19,894 nucleotides of DNA, taken from positions 1 to 19,894 of the forward strand of contig SLLJ01000391.1 of NCBI GenBank assembly GCA_007134165.1, written 5' to 3'. Positions 1 to 7,061 of the stretch are shown piece after piece. The DNA is from Nitriliruptoraceae bacterium (GTDB lineage: Bacteria > Actinomycetota > Nitriliruptoria > Nitriliruptorales > Nitriliruptoraceae). Made by a program: the position numbers and the translations under genes. The notes under the pieces are model-generated. The model saw nothing but the letters and a program-made list of their open reading frames with translations. It did no database searches and was not told the DNA's origin. Positions within the stretch are counted from its first letter, which is position 1. Each line of letters opens with the position of its first letter.

Positions 1-23
1 CCCGTCACCGAAACGGATGCTCC

Positions 24-425
24 ATGGCACGCAAGATGACCGACGAGCACAAGCAGGCACTGGCAAAGGGCCGTGAGGAAGGTCGCGCGGTGCGCGAGTA
101 CCTCGCGGCACTCGACGCCGAGAAGCAACCCGGGCGTCGGCTCGACCGGGAGACCATCGAGGAGCGGATCGCCTCGGTGCAGGGGCGAATCGACGAGGAA
201 CCCGATCCGGCCAAGCGTGTCGAACTCATTCAGCGCCGCCTCGACCTCGAGGGTCGACTCATCGAACTGCAGGACGCCCCTGACCTCGAGGCCCTCGAGG
301 CGGCATTCATCGACGCCGCACCCGGCTATTCGCAGCGCAAGAAGATCACCTACCAGGCCTGGCGCGAAGCCGGCGTACCGGCCAAGGTCCTCAAGGCAGC
401 CGGGATCCGTCGCGGGGCGAACTGA
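24..425 (+). CDS. Conserved actinobacterial protein of unknown function, coiled-coil
   Basis: This encodes 133 residues and is very rich in Glu, Arg, Ala and Leu. Residues about 6-90 are predicted largely helical, with heptad-like spacing (the segments around RVELIQRRLDLEGRLIEL), so a coiled coil or helical hairpin is likely. The C-terminal 30 residues (YSQRKKITYQAWREAGV) look like a small folded helical module with a conserved Trp. I recall similar proteins as conserved hypotheticals across Actinobacteria, with the same YSxRKxIxYxAWRExGV ending, but no function is known to me. The start is the first ATG; Met5 (position 36) is an alternative. No clear Shine-Dalgarno is visible in the 23 bases available. 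It is convergent with the dynamin-like gene, 20 bases away. A nucleic-acid-binding role is conceivable from the basic C-terminus but is speculation. Confidence 0.75.
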   Translation: MARKMTDEHKQALAKGREEGRAVREYLAALDAEKQPGRRLDRETIEERIASVQGRIDEEPDPAKRVELIQRRLDLEGRLIELQDAPDLEALEAAFIDAAPGYSQRKKITYQAWREAGVPAKVLKAAGIRRGAN

Positions 426-445
426 CTCGGCACCGAATCACGCGA

Positions 446-2350
446 TCAGGCGCTCGCGCTCTCGCGCAGATCCTCGGGCGGGAGCACGGCACGACGTGCT
501 GCTTGGGAGCACCGGTCGAATGCCTGCTCGAACCGAGCGGCGTCCCGGCGGTAGCTCTCGAGCGCCTCCGCGTCGGCACTGATCGCGTGCACGAGGTCGA
601 ACTGCTGGTAGAGATCGGCGGCGAACGCCCGACGGTGGCGGGTCACGCTGGTGCGCAGGTTCTCGATCGCGTGGCTGACCTGGTGGTCGACCTCCCCCAG
701 CAGATCGCCGGCGATCTCGTCGAGTCGTTCGAGGATCGCCGCTCGGGCGCGCTCCAGACTGCGGTGCCCGGCGACCAGATCCGACATCTTCCAACCGACC
801 AGCGCGCCGGCGATCAGACCCACCGGTCCGAGCATCGCCCCGGCCGCGACGAACGCGACGCTGCCACCCGCCAGGCCCCCGGCGGCCACCGCCCCGGTCC
901 TGGTCCCCGTCCGCGAGCGGTGCTCGTGGGCTCGCATCTGCTGGAGTTGGTCGGGAGTGACCAGCAGAGCGTTGGCGGGCAGGCGCACGTCCCCCGCCGA
1001 GGTGCCGAGTTCGGTGATCACCGACTGGAAACGCTGCTCGAGTTGGCTCTGCAGCCGGGCCACCAGGTGCTCGAAACCCTCGGCGAACTGTCGTGACGCC
1101 AGCTCACCCGCCACTTCCAACTGACGGCGGAAGCGGGCCGCGAAGGCATCGATCTCCTCCACCGTGGACAGCGCCTCCAGATCCTGTTTCGCGCGGGAGA
1201 AGGGCTGCAGCACCAGGCTACGGATCCGAATCTTGAGGGGCGCGACGTCGGTGAGCGCCAGGTTGAGCACCTCGTCGAAGCCGTGCTCGAGCGCCAAGAT
1301 GTTGCGGTCGAGGTCATGCCGGAAGGTTTGCAGCTGCTGCGGGTCGGACAGCAGCTGCTGCCGGACACCGACCTCGGCCTGAGCAATCGCCACCGCGTGC
1401 ACGATGCGGTCCGCTCCCATGCGCAGGGTCTGGCGGCCGGCGAAGCACGACAGGTAGTTCTCGACGTCACGCAACAAACGGTCGGCACCGGAGCGACGCC
1501 ACTGGAGGATGTCGTCATTCTGGCGTGCCTGCCAGGCCTCGAGCGCACAGACCGGGTAGACCCAGACATCCCCGGAGCGTCCAGCGCGGCGCGAGGCCTC
1601 CACGATGCGGCCACCGACGTAGTCGAGCACCGCAGTGCGGGTCTCGCGGTCGTGGAAGTGCTGGGGGTACATGTTGCAGACCAGGAAGGTCTTCTTCAGA
1701 TCTCGTGCGACGACCTCCTCGAGGAAGCGCAGCTCGGTGGCGCTGACCGTCGGTGGCGAGAGGAACAGCACGATGCCGGCATCGACGACGTCGAGCTCCT
1801 GCAGGGTGCGTTCGGTGTAGACGTCGTCGGCATCGGCGTCATCGAGCCCCGGCGTGTCGATCAGGCGGGTGCCGTTGCGCAGGAACCCGACTGGTACCTG
1901 CTGATGGACGACGGTGACCCCGAGACGGTTCTGGGGGTTGGCCTTCTGGGAGGTGAAGCGGTGCACCTCCTCGACCGCGACATGGCGGATGCTGCCATCC
2001 GCGAAGTAGACCGTGGCCTCCGCAGCGTCCCCGTAGGACACGTACACCGGGACCGCCGTCTCCGGGGTCACGTGCATGGAGGAGACCTCAGCACCGATCA
2101 AGGCGTTGAGCAGGGTCGACTTCCCGCGCTTGATCAGACCGAAGATGCCCACGGTGAACTCGGTGGACTCGAGCTCCGCCCGCACGCGGCTCAACTCGTC
2201 GGCGATCAAGGAGTCGGAATCGACGCTGCCCTCGACCTCGAGCCCCCGTTGCTGCTGGAAGCGGCCCCACACCTGTTCGGTGTGCGCCAGCGCAGAGAGC
2301 AACGCGGAGCGCTCGACATCGAACCCGTCAAGGAATTCTGCCATGGACAT
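446..2350 (-). CDS. Dynamin-like GTPase, membrane-associated
   Basis: This encodes 634 residues. It has a G1 P-loop (GLIKRGKS, residues 71-78), a likely G2 Thr in TPETAVPV (about 95-102) and a G3 motif DTPGLDD (165-171). The usual NKxD G4 motif is not evident; the matching strand ends in CNMYP (225-229). Long helical segments follow (about 310-450 and 530-620), as in the stalk of bacterial dynamin-like proteins. A Gly/Ala-rich hydrophobic stretch at about 486-520, with glycine-zipper spacing, is a probable membrane-inserting paddle or hairpin. Known bacterial dynamins remodel or protect the cytoplasmic membrane on GTP hydrolysis. The frame is open upstream to 2464, but ATG 2350 (or ATG 2344) has a Shine-Dalgarno-like AGCAGGTAGG directly in front and begins where family similarity would start. 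There is no paired second dynamin nearby. The family assignment is firm, the cellular role inferred. Confidence 0.85.
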   Translation of the reverse strand: MSMAEFLDGFDVERSALLSALAHTEQVWGRFQQQRGLEVEGSVDSDSLIADELSRVRAELESTEFTVGIFGLIKRGKSTLLNALIGAEVSSMHVTPETAVPVYVSYGDAAEATVYFADGSIRHVAVEEVHRFTSQKANPQNRLGVTVVHQQVPVGFLRNGTRLIDTPGLDDADADDVYTERTLQELDVVDAGIVLFLSPPTVSATELRFLEEVVARDLKKTFLVCNMYPQHFHDRETRTAVLDYVGGRIVEASRRAGRSGDVWVYPVCALEAWQARQNDDILQWRRSGADRLLRDVENYLSCFAGRQTLRMGADRIVHAVAIAQAEVGVRQQLLSDPQQLQTFRHDLDRNILALEHGFDEVLNLALTDVAPLKIRIRSLVLQPFSRAKQDLEALSTVEEIDAFAARFRRQLEVAGELASRQFAEGFEHLVARLQSQLEQRFQSVITELGTSAGDVRLPANALLVTPDQLQQMRAHEHRSRTGTRTGAVAAGGLAGGSVAFVAAGAMLGPVGLIAGALVGWKMSDLVAGHRSLERARAAILERLDEIAGDLLGEVDHQVSHAIENLRTSVTRHRRAFAADLYQQFDLVHAISADAEALESYRRDAARFEQAFDRCSQAARRAVLPPEDLRESASA

Positions 2351-2527
2351 CCTACCTGCTCGCCCGCCGACTACTCCTCGGCCAAACACCCTCGTGGGAC
2401 CCCAGCCAAGGCTCCGATCCCATGAGGACCGGTCCTCGTCCAATACGTCGGCACCTGGCGGCACGCCTTCAGCCGTTGCGCCAAACAGGTGCGTCTTCCG
2501 GACCCGGGGGCCCGCAACCAGCGTGCG

Positions 2528-3439
2528 TCACGTCTCGTCGACGAGCCGTGCCACGTCGTCGTGCCAGGTGATCCGGCCCTCGGTAGCGAGTGCAGCCAGC
2601 GCCGCGCGGGTCGACGCCCCGGCCGCCGGCCACAGCCGACGATCGACGTCGTGGTAGAGGTGCGCGACGAGCGCCGACACGCCCGCTGGGCCGGCCCGCA
2701 GGGCGTCGATGAGCTGGGCCTCGCGGAACCGACGATGGTCGCGGTAGTAGCGCAGCACCGCCGACGGGTCCTCGACGAGCTCGGGACCGTGCCCGGGGAA
2801 CAGCGCGTCGGGGCCCAGGTCGAGGACACGCCGGAGCGAGGCGAGGTAGGCGAGCAGGTCCCCGTCGGGGTGCACGACCACCGAGGTTCCCCGACCGAGC
2901 ACGTGGTCTCCCACCAGCAACGCCCCCGTCGGCAGGCGGAAGGCGAGATGGTCTCGGGTGTGTCCGGGGGTGGCGACCACCTCGATGGTGACGGCTCCAA
3001 CCACGATCGCTTCGCCATCGCCCACGATGCGGCCGTCGTCGCCGGCCACCTCACGGGTCGCAGCGACCACCGGGCAGTCGTACGCGGCCGCCCAGGCGCG
3101 GGCCGCCTCGGCATGGTCGGGGTGATGGTGGGTGACCAGCACCGCCACGACCTCGGCGTCCCGGTCGAGCACGGCCCGGTCGACCCGGTCCCGGTGTGCC
3201 GCCAGGTCCGGACCCGGATCGACCACCGCCACCGGACCGTGGTCACGCTCACCGACCACGTAGGTGTTGGTGCCGTCCAGGGTCATCGGTGAAGGATTGG
3301 GGGCGAGTATGCGTTCGGTGAGGTCGTCGAGCCAGGCACGGGTCGGCAGGTCACCGAACGCAGGCAGCGACCAACCGGCCCGGGGATCAGGAGGCGGCTT
3401 GTGGGACACCCCACCCCTCGCGCCCGGTCCGATGCTCAC
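2528..3439 (-). CDS. Metallo-beta-lactamase-fold hydrolase (LACTB2/Rv3677c-like)
   Basis: This encodes 303 residues. The metal ligands are visible: HHHPDH (about 104-109, the HxHxDH motif), the His in TPGH (about 160), Asp in GDH (about 178) and His in PGHG (about 217). The last 60 residues resemble the winged-helix tail (BLACT_WH type) of LACTB2-like proteins. The family includes di-zinc hydrolases and endoribonucleases; the substrate here cannot be read from sequence. The frame is open to 3586, but GTG 3439 is chosen because a perfect AGGAGG lies 8 bases upstream and residues before it are low-complexity Arg/Gly/Pro. It lies downstream of the Nudix gene on the same strand, after a 387-base structured gap, so it probably has its own promoter or a regulated leader. 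Context matches M. tuberculosis Rv3677c (recalled map). Confidence 0.9.
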   Translation of the reverse strand: MSIGPGARGGVSHKPPPDPRAGWSLPAFGDLPTRAWLDDLTERILAPNPSPMTLDGTNTYVVGERDHGPVAVVDPGPDLAAHRDRVDRAVLDRDAEVVAVLVTHHHPDHAEAARAWAAAYDCPVVAATREVAGDDGRIVGDGEAIVVGAVTIEVVATPGHTRDHLAFRLPTGALLVGDHVLGRGTSVVVHPDGDLLAYLASLRRVLDLGPDALFPGHGPELVEDPSAVLRYYRDHRRFREAQLIDALRAGPAGVSALVAHLYHDVDRRLWPAAGASTRAALAALATEGRITWHDDVARLVDET

Positions 3440-3469
3440 GCGCGCGACCTCCTGCTCCCGGCGGGCGTG

Positions 3470-3540
3470 GCGGTGGCGCACCGGCGGAGGTCGCCCGGTC
3501 CCGGAGGGGACCCCGAGGCCCGAGCGCGGTGCGCCACCGC
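3470..3540 (-). promoter_or_regulatory. 14-bp perfect stem with nested hairpin in the MBL leader
   Basis: The arms 3470-3483 (GCGGTGGCGCACCG) and 3527-3540 (CGGTGCGCCACCGC) are exact reverse complements over 14 bases. Inside the 43-base loop is a second perfect hairpin, GGTCCC-4 bases-GGGACC. The outer stem ends 16 bases before the AGGAGG of the MBL gene, a position where it could affect translation or act as an attenuator. No U-tract follows on either strand. Function is inferred from position and stability only. Confidence 0.5.
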
Positions 3541-3618
3541 AGACTGGTGCGGATGCGACCTCGCACCGGTCGCTCGGGGTTCGCACGTCTCGATGGCATC
3601 GGATGGGTCGGGCAACGA

Positions 3619-3653
3619 GTGAGCGGCGGCCCGGAGACCGGACCGCCGCTCAC
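3619..3653 (-). terminator. Long hairpin, possible U-less terminator of the Nudix transcript
   Basis: The arms GTGAGCGGCGG (3619-3629) and CCGCCGCTCAC (3643-3653) form an 11-bp perfect stem. Its interior can extend by four more pairs (CCGG-AGA-CCGG) after one mismatch. It lies about 174 bases past the Nudix stop codon. Actinobacterial terminators often lack a U-tract, so termination is plausible, but it could equally be part of the structured MBL leader. Confidence 0.4.
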
Positions 3654-3826
3654 CCCTCCCGCCCTGGCTCGCTCCCGCTCCGCCATCGAGGTTGCGGAAG
3701 CATGCCAGCGGACGGTGGCCGATGGAAGGGGGAGCCCCCATAATGGCCAGAAAAACGCACGTAGTTGCGCGCCAAGCAGGGCAAGGCAAGCGTTCGCCGG
3801 AGGAGACTGTGCGTTGCTCGCTCATA

Positions 3827-4663
3827 TCAGACCGGGGATGGGTCGTCCTCGTGCGGATGTTGGACCATCGGACGTCCATCCACCATCACGATCGTTGGCT
3901 GGATACGCGGCACCGGCTCCGTGCGCGCACGAGCCGCCTCCCACACCCGCCGGGCCGATCCGTGTCCGCTCAGCGCCTGCAGGTTGCGCCGCGTGGGGAA
4001 GACGATCACCGCGGCGCCTCGGGCCTGCTCGGCAAGCGCGTCCTCGGGACGGGTCCACACCAGCGCAGTGGTCTCGACGCGGTCGTGGGCGGCGACCTGC
4101 CCGGCGGGCAGCGGCGTGACGAAGAAGCGGGTGTCGAACCGCCGGTGCTGCCCTTCAGGGGTGACCCACCACGACCACAGCTCGAGGCACCCGAGGTCGA
4201 GGGTCAACGCCTCGTCCTCGAGCCACCCACGCCAGTCCCAGGCCTGCGACCGGTCGGACAACTGCCTGCGGGCCTGACGGAAGCTGGCCCGCGAGAGGTC
4301 GTCGCCGGTCAGCGGTTCCCCGTCCTCCCGGCTCGCGAGCAGGACCCCAGCCTCCTCGAAGGTCTCACGCACCGCACACACCAGCAGCCCCAGAGCGTCC
4401 TGCGGCGTTGCGCTCCCCAGCCGGGGTTGCCACCAGCTCAGCGTGCGCCCCGTCCAGCGGGCCGGATCGAGATCGCGATCGGCGGCATCGACCTTCCCGC
4501 CCGGGAACACGTAGGCCCCGCCGGCGAAGTCAGAGTCGAGGTGGCGCTCGAGCAGCAGCACCTCGACGTTGCCTCCCCCCTCGGGTCGGGACGGACCGTC
4601 GCGCAGCAGCACCACGCTGGCCGAGTCAACCGCCGGTACCGTCCCGAGCTGTTCCACCGCCAC
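3827..4663 (-). CDS. Nudix hydrolase, NUDT19/NUDT7-like
   Basis: This encodes 278 residues. The Nudix box is present but split: FPGGKVD (53-59), then after an insertion of about 38 residues AVRETFEEAGVLL (97-109), giving the REtxEExG metal-binding part (R99, E100, E103, E104, G106). This long insertion is a known feature of the NUDT19-type branch, whose members hydrolyse CoA esters or other nucleoside diphosphate derivatives; the substrate here is unknown. The frame is open to 4840, but GTG 4663 is chosen because GGAGG lies 7 bases upstream and the mature-looking sequence (AVDSASVVLLRD) starts just after. It is divergent from the SelA-like gene across a 99-base shared upstream region. It may share a transcript with the MBL gene downstream, though the 387-base gap argues for separate control. 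Confidence 0.87.
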   Translation of the reverse strand: MAVEQLGTVPAVDSASVVLLRDGPSRPEGGGNVEVLLLERHLDSDFAGGAYVFPGGKVDAADRDLDPARWTGRTLSWWQPRLGSATPQDALGLLVCAVRETFEEAGVLLASREDGEPLTGDDLSRASFRQARRQLSDRSQAWDWRGWLEDEALTLDLGCLELWSWWVTPEGQHRRFDTRFFVTPLPAGQVAAHDRVETTALVWTRPEDALAEQARGAAVIVFPTRRNLQALSGHGSARRVWEAARARTEPVPRIQPTIVMVDGRPMVQHPHEDDPSPV

Positions 4664-4710
4664 GTTCGACCCTCCTCGACCGCTCGCGACCAGACTAGAC
4701 CTGTCCCCAC

Positions 4711-4724
4711 CACCGGTGCCGGTG
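4711..4724. promoter_or_regulatory. Palindromic site between divergent Nudix and SelA-like genes
   Basis: CACCGG-TG-CCGGTG is a 6-2-6 inverted repeat placed centrally in the only upstream region shared by the two divergent genes. It could be an operator controlling both. A TAGTCT (minus strand, 4692-4697) is a possible -10 for the Nudix gene. No matching regulator is identified, and GC-rich palindromes of this length arise by chance. Confidence 0.22.
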
Positions 4725-4762
4725 TGGTTGGCTGACGCTCCCGGCCCGTGGAGGCTGCCACG

Positions 4763-5926
4763 ATGCCCATCCCCCCGCTCGAACCGCTGCCCGCCTCCCC
4801 GCTGGCAGGGGTCGTGAACGCAACCGGCGTGGTCCTGCATCCCAAGCTCGGTCGCGCACCATTGTCAGCCGCCGCCCGTCAGGCCGTGCTCGACGCCTCG
4901 GGTTACACCACGCTGGAGATCGACCCAGCCACGGGCCGTCATCAGCCCCGCACGAGCGGACCTGGTCGGCTCGCCGCCGAGGTGTTCGGCGCGCCCGCCG
5001 CGACCGTGGTCAACAACGGGGCGGCCGCGCTGCTGCTCACGCTGCACGCGCTGGCGACCGACCGCGAGGTGGTGGTCAGCCGCGGAGAGCTCGTGGAGAT
5101 CGGCCGCAGCTACCGGCTCCCCGACCTGATCGCCACCACTCCGGCCCGGCTCGTCGAGGCCGGTACGGCCAACCACACCCGCCTGGAGGACTACCGCGGG
5201 GCGGCCCACCCCGGCACCGGGATGCTCCTCACCGTCCACCGCCCCGACCGGCACCCTGGCGGCAACGAGACATCGCTGGCGCAACTGGCGGAGCTGGCCG
5301 CCGAGCTCGGGGTCCCCCTCGTGCACCACCTCGGCTCGGGGCTCCCGCACCGGCTGCCCGCCGCCCTCCCCGACGAACCCTCGGTGGCCGGCTCCCTCTC
5401 GGCCGGCGCCGACCTCGTGCTGGTGTCCGGCGACAAGCTGCTGGGAGGGCCCCAAGCTGGCATCATCGCCGGCCGGTCGGACCTGGTGGCAAGCTGTGAG
5501 CGTCACGCCCTGGCCCGTGCGCTTCGGATCGACAAGCTGCAGCGTGCGGCGCTCGAGGCCACCTTGTGGTCCTGGACGCAGGCCGAACTCCCGGCCGACC
5601 TGCCGGTGGTGGCCATGCTCGACGCCGACCCGGTCACCCTGCACCAGCGGGCGGTGTGGATGGCGGACCAGATGGGTCCGGACGCCCGGGCGGTGCGCAC
5701 CAGCGGCCGGGTGGGGGGCAGCCTGCTGTCCGCGGTGTCGTTGCCGTCCTGGGCGATCGCGGTGTCCTGCGACGATCCGCAACGCTGGGCGGCCGAACTG
5801 CTCGCCGGCGACCCTCCGGTGCTCGCCCGCCTCGAGGCCGACCACCTGCGTCTCGACGTACGGACGATCCCCCCGAGCCGTGACGTGGACGTCGTCGAGG
5901 TGATCCGGGGGCTCAGCGCCGGGTGA
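4763..5926 (+). CDS. selA: SelA-like PLP-dependent enzyme (L-seryl-tRNA(Sec) selenium transferase family)
   Basis: This encodes 387 residues with clear SelA family signatures: NATGVVLH near the N-terminus (19-26), VVNNGAAALLL (82-92), VVSRGELVEIG (104-114) and SGDKLLGGPQAG (222-233), where K225 matches the PLP-binding lysine. True SelA converts Ser-tRNA(Sec) to Sec-tRNA(Sec) and is about 460 residues long with an 80-residue tRNA-binding N-terminal domain; that domain is absent here. The Asp of the SelA VTDLGSG motif is His189 here, and GTTNRTH reads GTANHTR (134-140). Start ATG 4763 is preceded by GGAGG at 8 bases; the upstream GTG 4748 overlaps this site. The 3' end overlaps the convergent RidA gene by 14 bases. 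No selB, selC or selD is in view. Family is firm; a selenocysteine role is doubtful. Confidence 0.82.
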   Translation: MPIPPLEPLPASPLAGVVNATGVVLHPKLGRAPLSAAARQAVLDASGYTTLEIDPATGRHQPRTSGPGRLAAEVFGAPAATVVNNGAAALLLTLHALATDREVVVSRGELVEIGRSYRLPDLIATTPARLVEAGTANHTRLEDYRGAAHPGTGMLLTVHRPDRHPGGNETSLAQLAELAAELGVPLVHHLGSGLPHRLPAALPDEPSVAGSLSAGADLVLVSGDKLLGGPQAGIIAGRSDLVASCERHALARALRIDKLQRAALEATLWSWTQAELPADLPVVAMLDADPVTLHQRAVWMADQMGPDARAVRTSGRVGGSLLSAVSLPSWAIAVSCDDPQRWAAELLAGDPPVLARLEADHLRLDVRTIPPSRDVDVVEVIRGLSAG

Positions 5927-6374
5927 GGACCGCCTCGACCTCGACCGGGCTGCCCAGCGGCAGGGAGCTCACCCCGACCGCAGAGCGGGCGTGCACGCCG
6001 TGATCGCCGAGGACGGCCGCAAGCAGCTCACTGGCTCCGTTGGCGACCAGGTGCTGCTCGGTGAAGTCCGGGGTGCTGGCAACGAAGACCGTGAGCTTGA
6101 CCACGCGCAGCCGCTCGAGGTCACCGATCGCAGCCGCTCCGACGGCCAGAAGGTTGAGCGCCGCCGTCGCCGCCAGCTCGGCACCCTCTGCCGTCGTGAG
6201 CGGTGCACCGAGCCTCCCGGTGCGTACCAGGGCCCCGTCGACGAGCGGCAGCTGTCCGGCGGTGTGGACCACGTCGCCGAGGGTGGCCCACGGCTGGTAG
6301 GCGGCGGCCGGTGCCGGCGGCGGTGGGAGGACCAGGCCGAGCTCGGCCAGCCGCTGGGCGCAGGTCACGCCCAC
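5913..6374 (-). CDS. RidA/YjgF family protein (Rv3678c-like)
   Basis: This encodes 153 residues of the YjgF/YER057c/UK114 fold. Visible features are the VVHTAGQLPLVDG strand (35-47), LERLRVVKLTVFVAS (86-100) and ARSAVGVSSLPLGSPVEVEAVL (129-150). Arg130 and Glu144/Glu146 sit where RidA enzymes carry the Arg and Glu used for imine/enamine hydrolysis, so deaminase activity on reactive PLP-derived intermediates is possible. It belongs to the longer branch with an N-terminal extension. The start is GTG 6374, one base after the stop of the small DUF4177-like gene, with GGAGG 6 bases upstream inside that gene's end, so translation is probably coupled. It is tail-to-tail with the SelA-like PLP enzyme; a link between a PLP enzyme and a RidA protein is tempting but unproven. 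Trimer formation is expected from the family. Confidence 0.88.
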   Translation of the reverse strand: MGVTCAQRLAELGLVLPPPPAPAAAYQPWATLGDVVHTAGQLPLVDGALVRTGRLGAPLTTAEGAELAATAALNLLAVGAAAIGDLERLRVVKLTVFVASTPDFTEQHLVANGASELLAAVLGDHGVHARSAVGVSSLPLGSPVEVEAVLTRR

Positions 6375-6375
6375 C

Positions 6376-6522
6376 TCACGCCTCCGCCTTGGGACGCTTG
6401 AAGTAGGCCACGCTGTCGGCGCCGACCGTCACCAGCTCCCAGCCGTCCTCCCCCCACTGGTTGAGGATCTGCTGCAGTGCGTGGCTGATCAACGGGACGG
6501 TCGCGTACTCCCAGCGGGTCAT
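6376..6522 (-). CDS. Small DUF4177-like protein (48 aa, Rv3678A-like)
   Basis: A 48-residue frame reads MTRWEYATVP at the N-terminus and ends in YFKRPKAEA. The central NQWGEDGWELVTV (21-33) is the typical DUF4177 signature: a WEY strand, a short helix, then G-x-GWELV. A Shine-Dalgarno-like GAGGA lies just upstream of ATG 6522. The TGA stop is separated by one base from the GTG of the RidA gene, so the two are almost certainly co-translated. The same small gene followed by a RidA-family gene occurs in mycobacteria (Rv3678A-Rv3678c, recalled). Function is unknown; no signal peptide, membrane segment or cysteine is present. Confidence 0.85.
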   Translation of the reverse strand: MTRWEYATVPLISHALQQILNQWGEDGWELVTVGADSVAYFKRPKAEA

Positions 6523-6630
6523 GGAGCATCCTCACGGTCGTGGTGGTGGCCGTGTGGATAGCGCAGGAAGCCTCGGAGGGCAAGCCGGGGCGGTCAGCTT
6601 CAGCCCCGGACGCCGGCCACCGGGCCAGCC

Positions 6631-6933
6631 TCACACGGCGGTGGCGGTCACCTCCGAGGACCGTTGCTCGAGCATGGCGCGACGCTCGACCTCGCCCATC
6701 CCACCCCAGACCCCGTAGGGTTCAGCCTCGGCCAGCGCGTGCTGCCGACACGGTTCGATCACGGGGCAGTCGGCGCAGACCGCCTTGGCGGCGGTCTCCC
6801 GGGCCGTTCGTTCGAGCTTGGGCTCGAAGCGGTTGGGCCCGAAGAACAGCCCCGCGCCTTCCGAACGACATCGGGCATGGTGCTCCCAGTCGCTGTCCGG
6901 AACGACGACGAGGGCCCTGAGATCGCTGCGCAA
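6631..6933 (-). CDS. whiB: WhiB-family Fe-S transcriptional regulator
   Basis: This encodes 100 residues. Four cysteines, C22, C53, C56 and C62, give the Wbl pattern C-x(n)-CxxC-x5-C that binds a [4Fe-4S] cluster. The GVWGG turn (74-78) and the following basic EVERRAML segment are the usual sigma-factor/DNA-contact region. WhiB proteins act with the primary sigma factor and sense redox or nitric oxide. The start is TTG 6933, placed after GGGAGGGGG with 5 bases spacing; there is no in-frame ATG, and a GTG at about 7038 would add a Cys-containing extension lacking a ribosome site. Its position near the Get3-like pair and PonA2 suggests orthology to mycobacterial WhiB4, but sequence alone does not fix the subclass. 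Confidence 0.9.
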   Translation of the reverse strand: MRSDLRALVVVPDSDWEHHARCRSEGAGLFFGPNRFEPKLERTARETAAKAVCADCPVIEPCRQHALAEAEPYGVWGGMGEVERRAMLEQRSSEVTATAV

Positions 6934-6983
6934 GCCAACCCCCTCCCAAGGATCGCTAGCGCACGATAGGCAACTCGCTCCCC

Positions 6984-7000
6984 GCTGGCTAGCCCCAGCG
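6984..7000 (-). terminator. Short hairpin after the NfeD gene, weak terminator candidate
   Basis: CGCTGG (6984-6989) and CCAGCG (6995-7000) form a 6-bp stem with a 5-base loop, 62 bases beyond the NfeD stop and ahead of whiB on the same strand. No U-tract follows, and a GCTAGC motif overlaps it and recurs at 6955-6960. It could separate the two transcripts or belong to the whiB promoter region. Confidence 0.25.
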
Positions 7001-7061
7001 TGCTTGCCCTCGATCGCTTCGTGCTTGCAGGACACGAACAGCACGGTCCGGAGCCGGTGGG

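Larger units (their letters stand above)
3440..3826 (-). other. Gene-free structured region between the Nudix and MBL genes
   Basis: This is the only stretch longer than 300 bases without a convincing gene. It holds three inverted repeats in series (3470-3540, 3546-3567 with GGTGCG/CGCACC arms, and 3619-3653). A locally AT-richer patch at about 3749-3775 could hold the MBL gene promoter, though no good -35/-10 pair was found. A GGGGG-AG-CCCCC inverted repeat lies at 3729-3740. Open frames here have atypical composition and overlap the hairpins, so they were not called. The region would form most of the 5' leader of the MBL transcript, or the 3' end of the Nudix transcript plus the MBL leader. 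Confidence 0.5.

Noticed and set aside
1283..2425. A 380-codon plus-strand open frame across the dynamin gene
   Set aside because: It is antisense to clear GTPase motifs, with Gly/Asp/Val-rich composition typical of a shadow frame.
3692..4735. Plus-strand frame beginning in the intergenic region and running over the Nudix gene
   Set aside because: No family similarity and it is antisense to the Nudix box; only the intergenic part could be genuine, and it lacks coding signs.
12..6532. Shared GGATGCTCCATG in front of the first gene (15-26) and, in reverse, the DUF4177-like gene (about 6520-6531)
   Set aside because: Two copies of a 12-base string around start codons is not enough to claim a common leader or recombination site.
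6955..6993. Two GCTAGC palindromes 27 bases apart upstream of whiB, possibly operator sites
   Set aside because: Six-base palindromes are too short to support, and one is part of a small hairpin; noted only as a coincidence.
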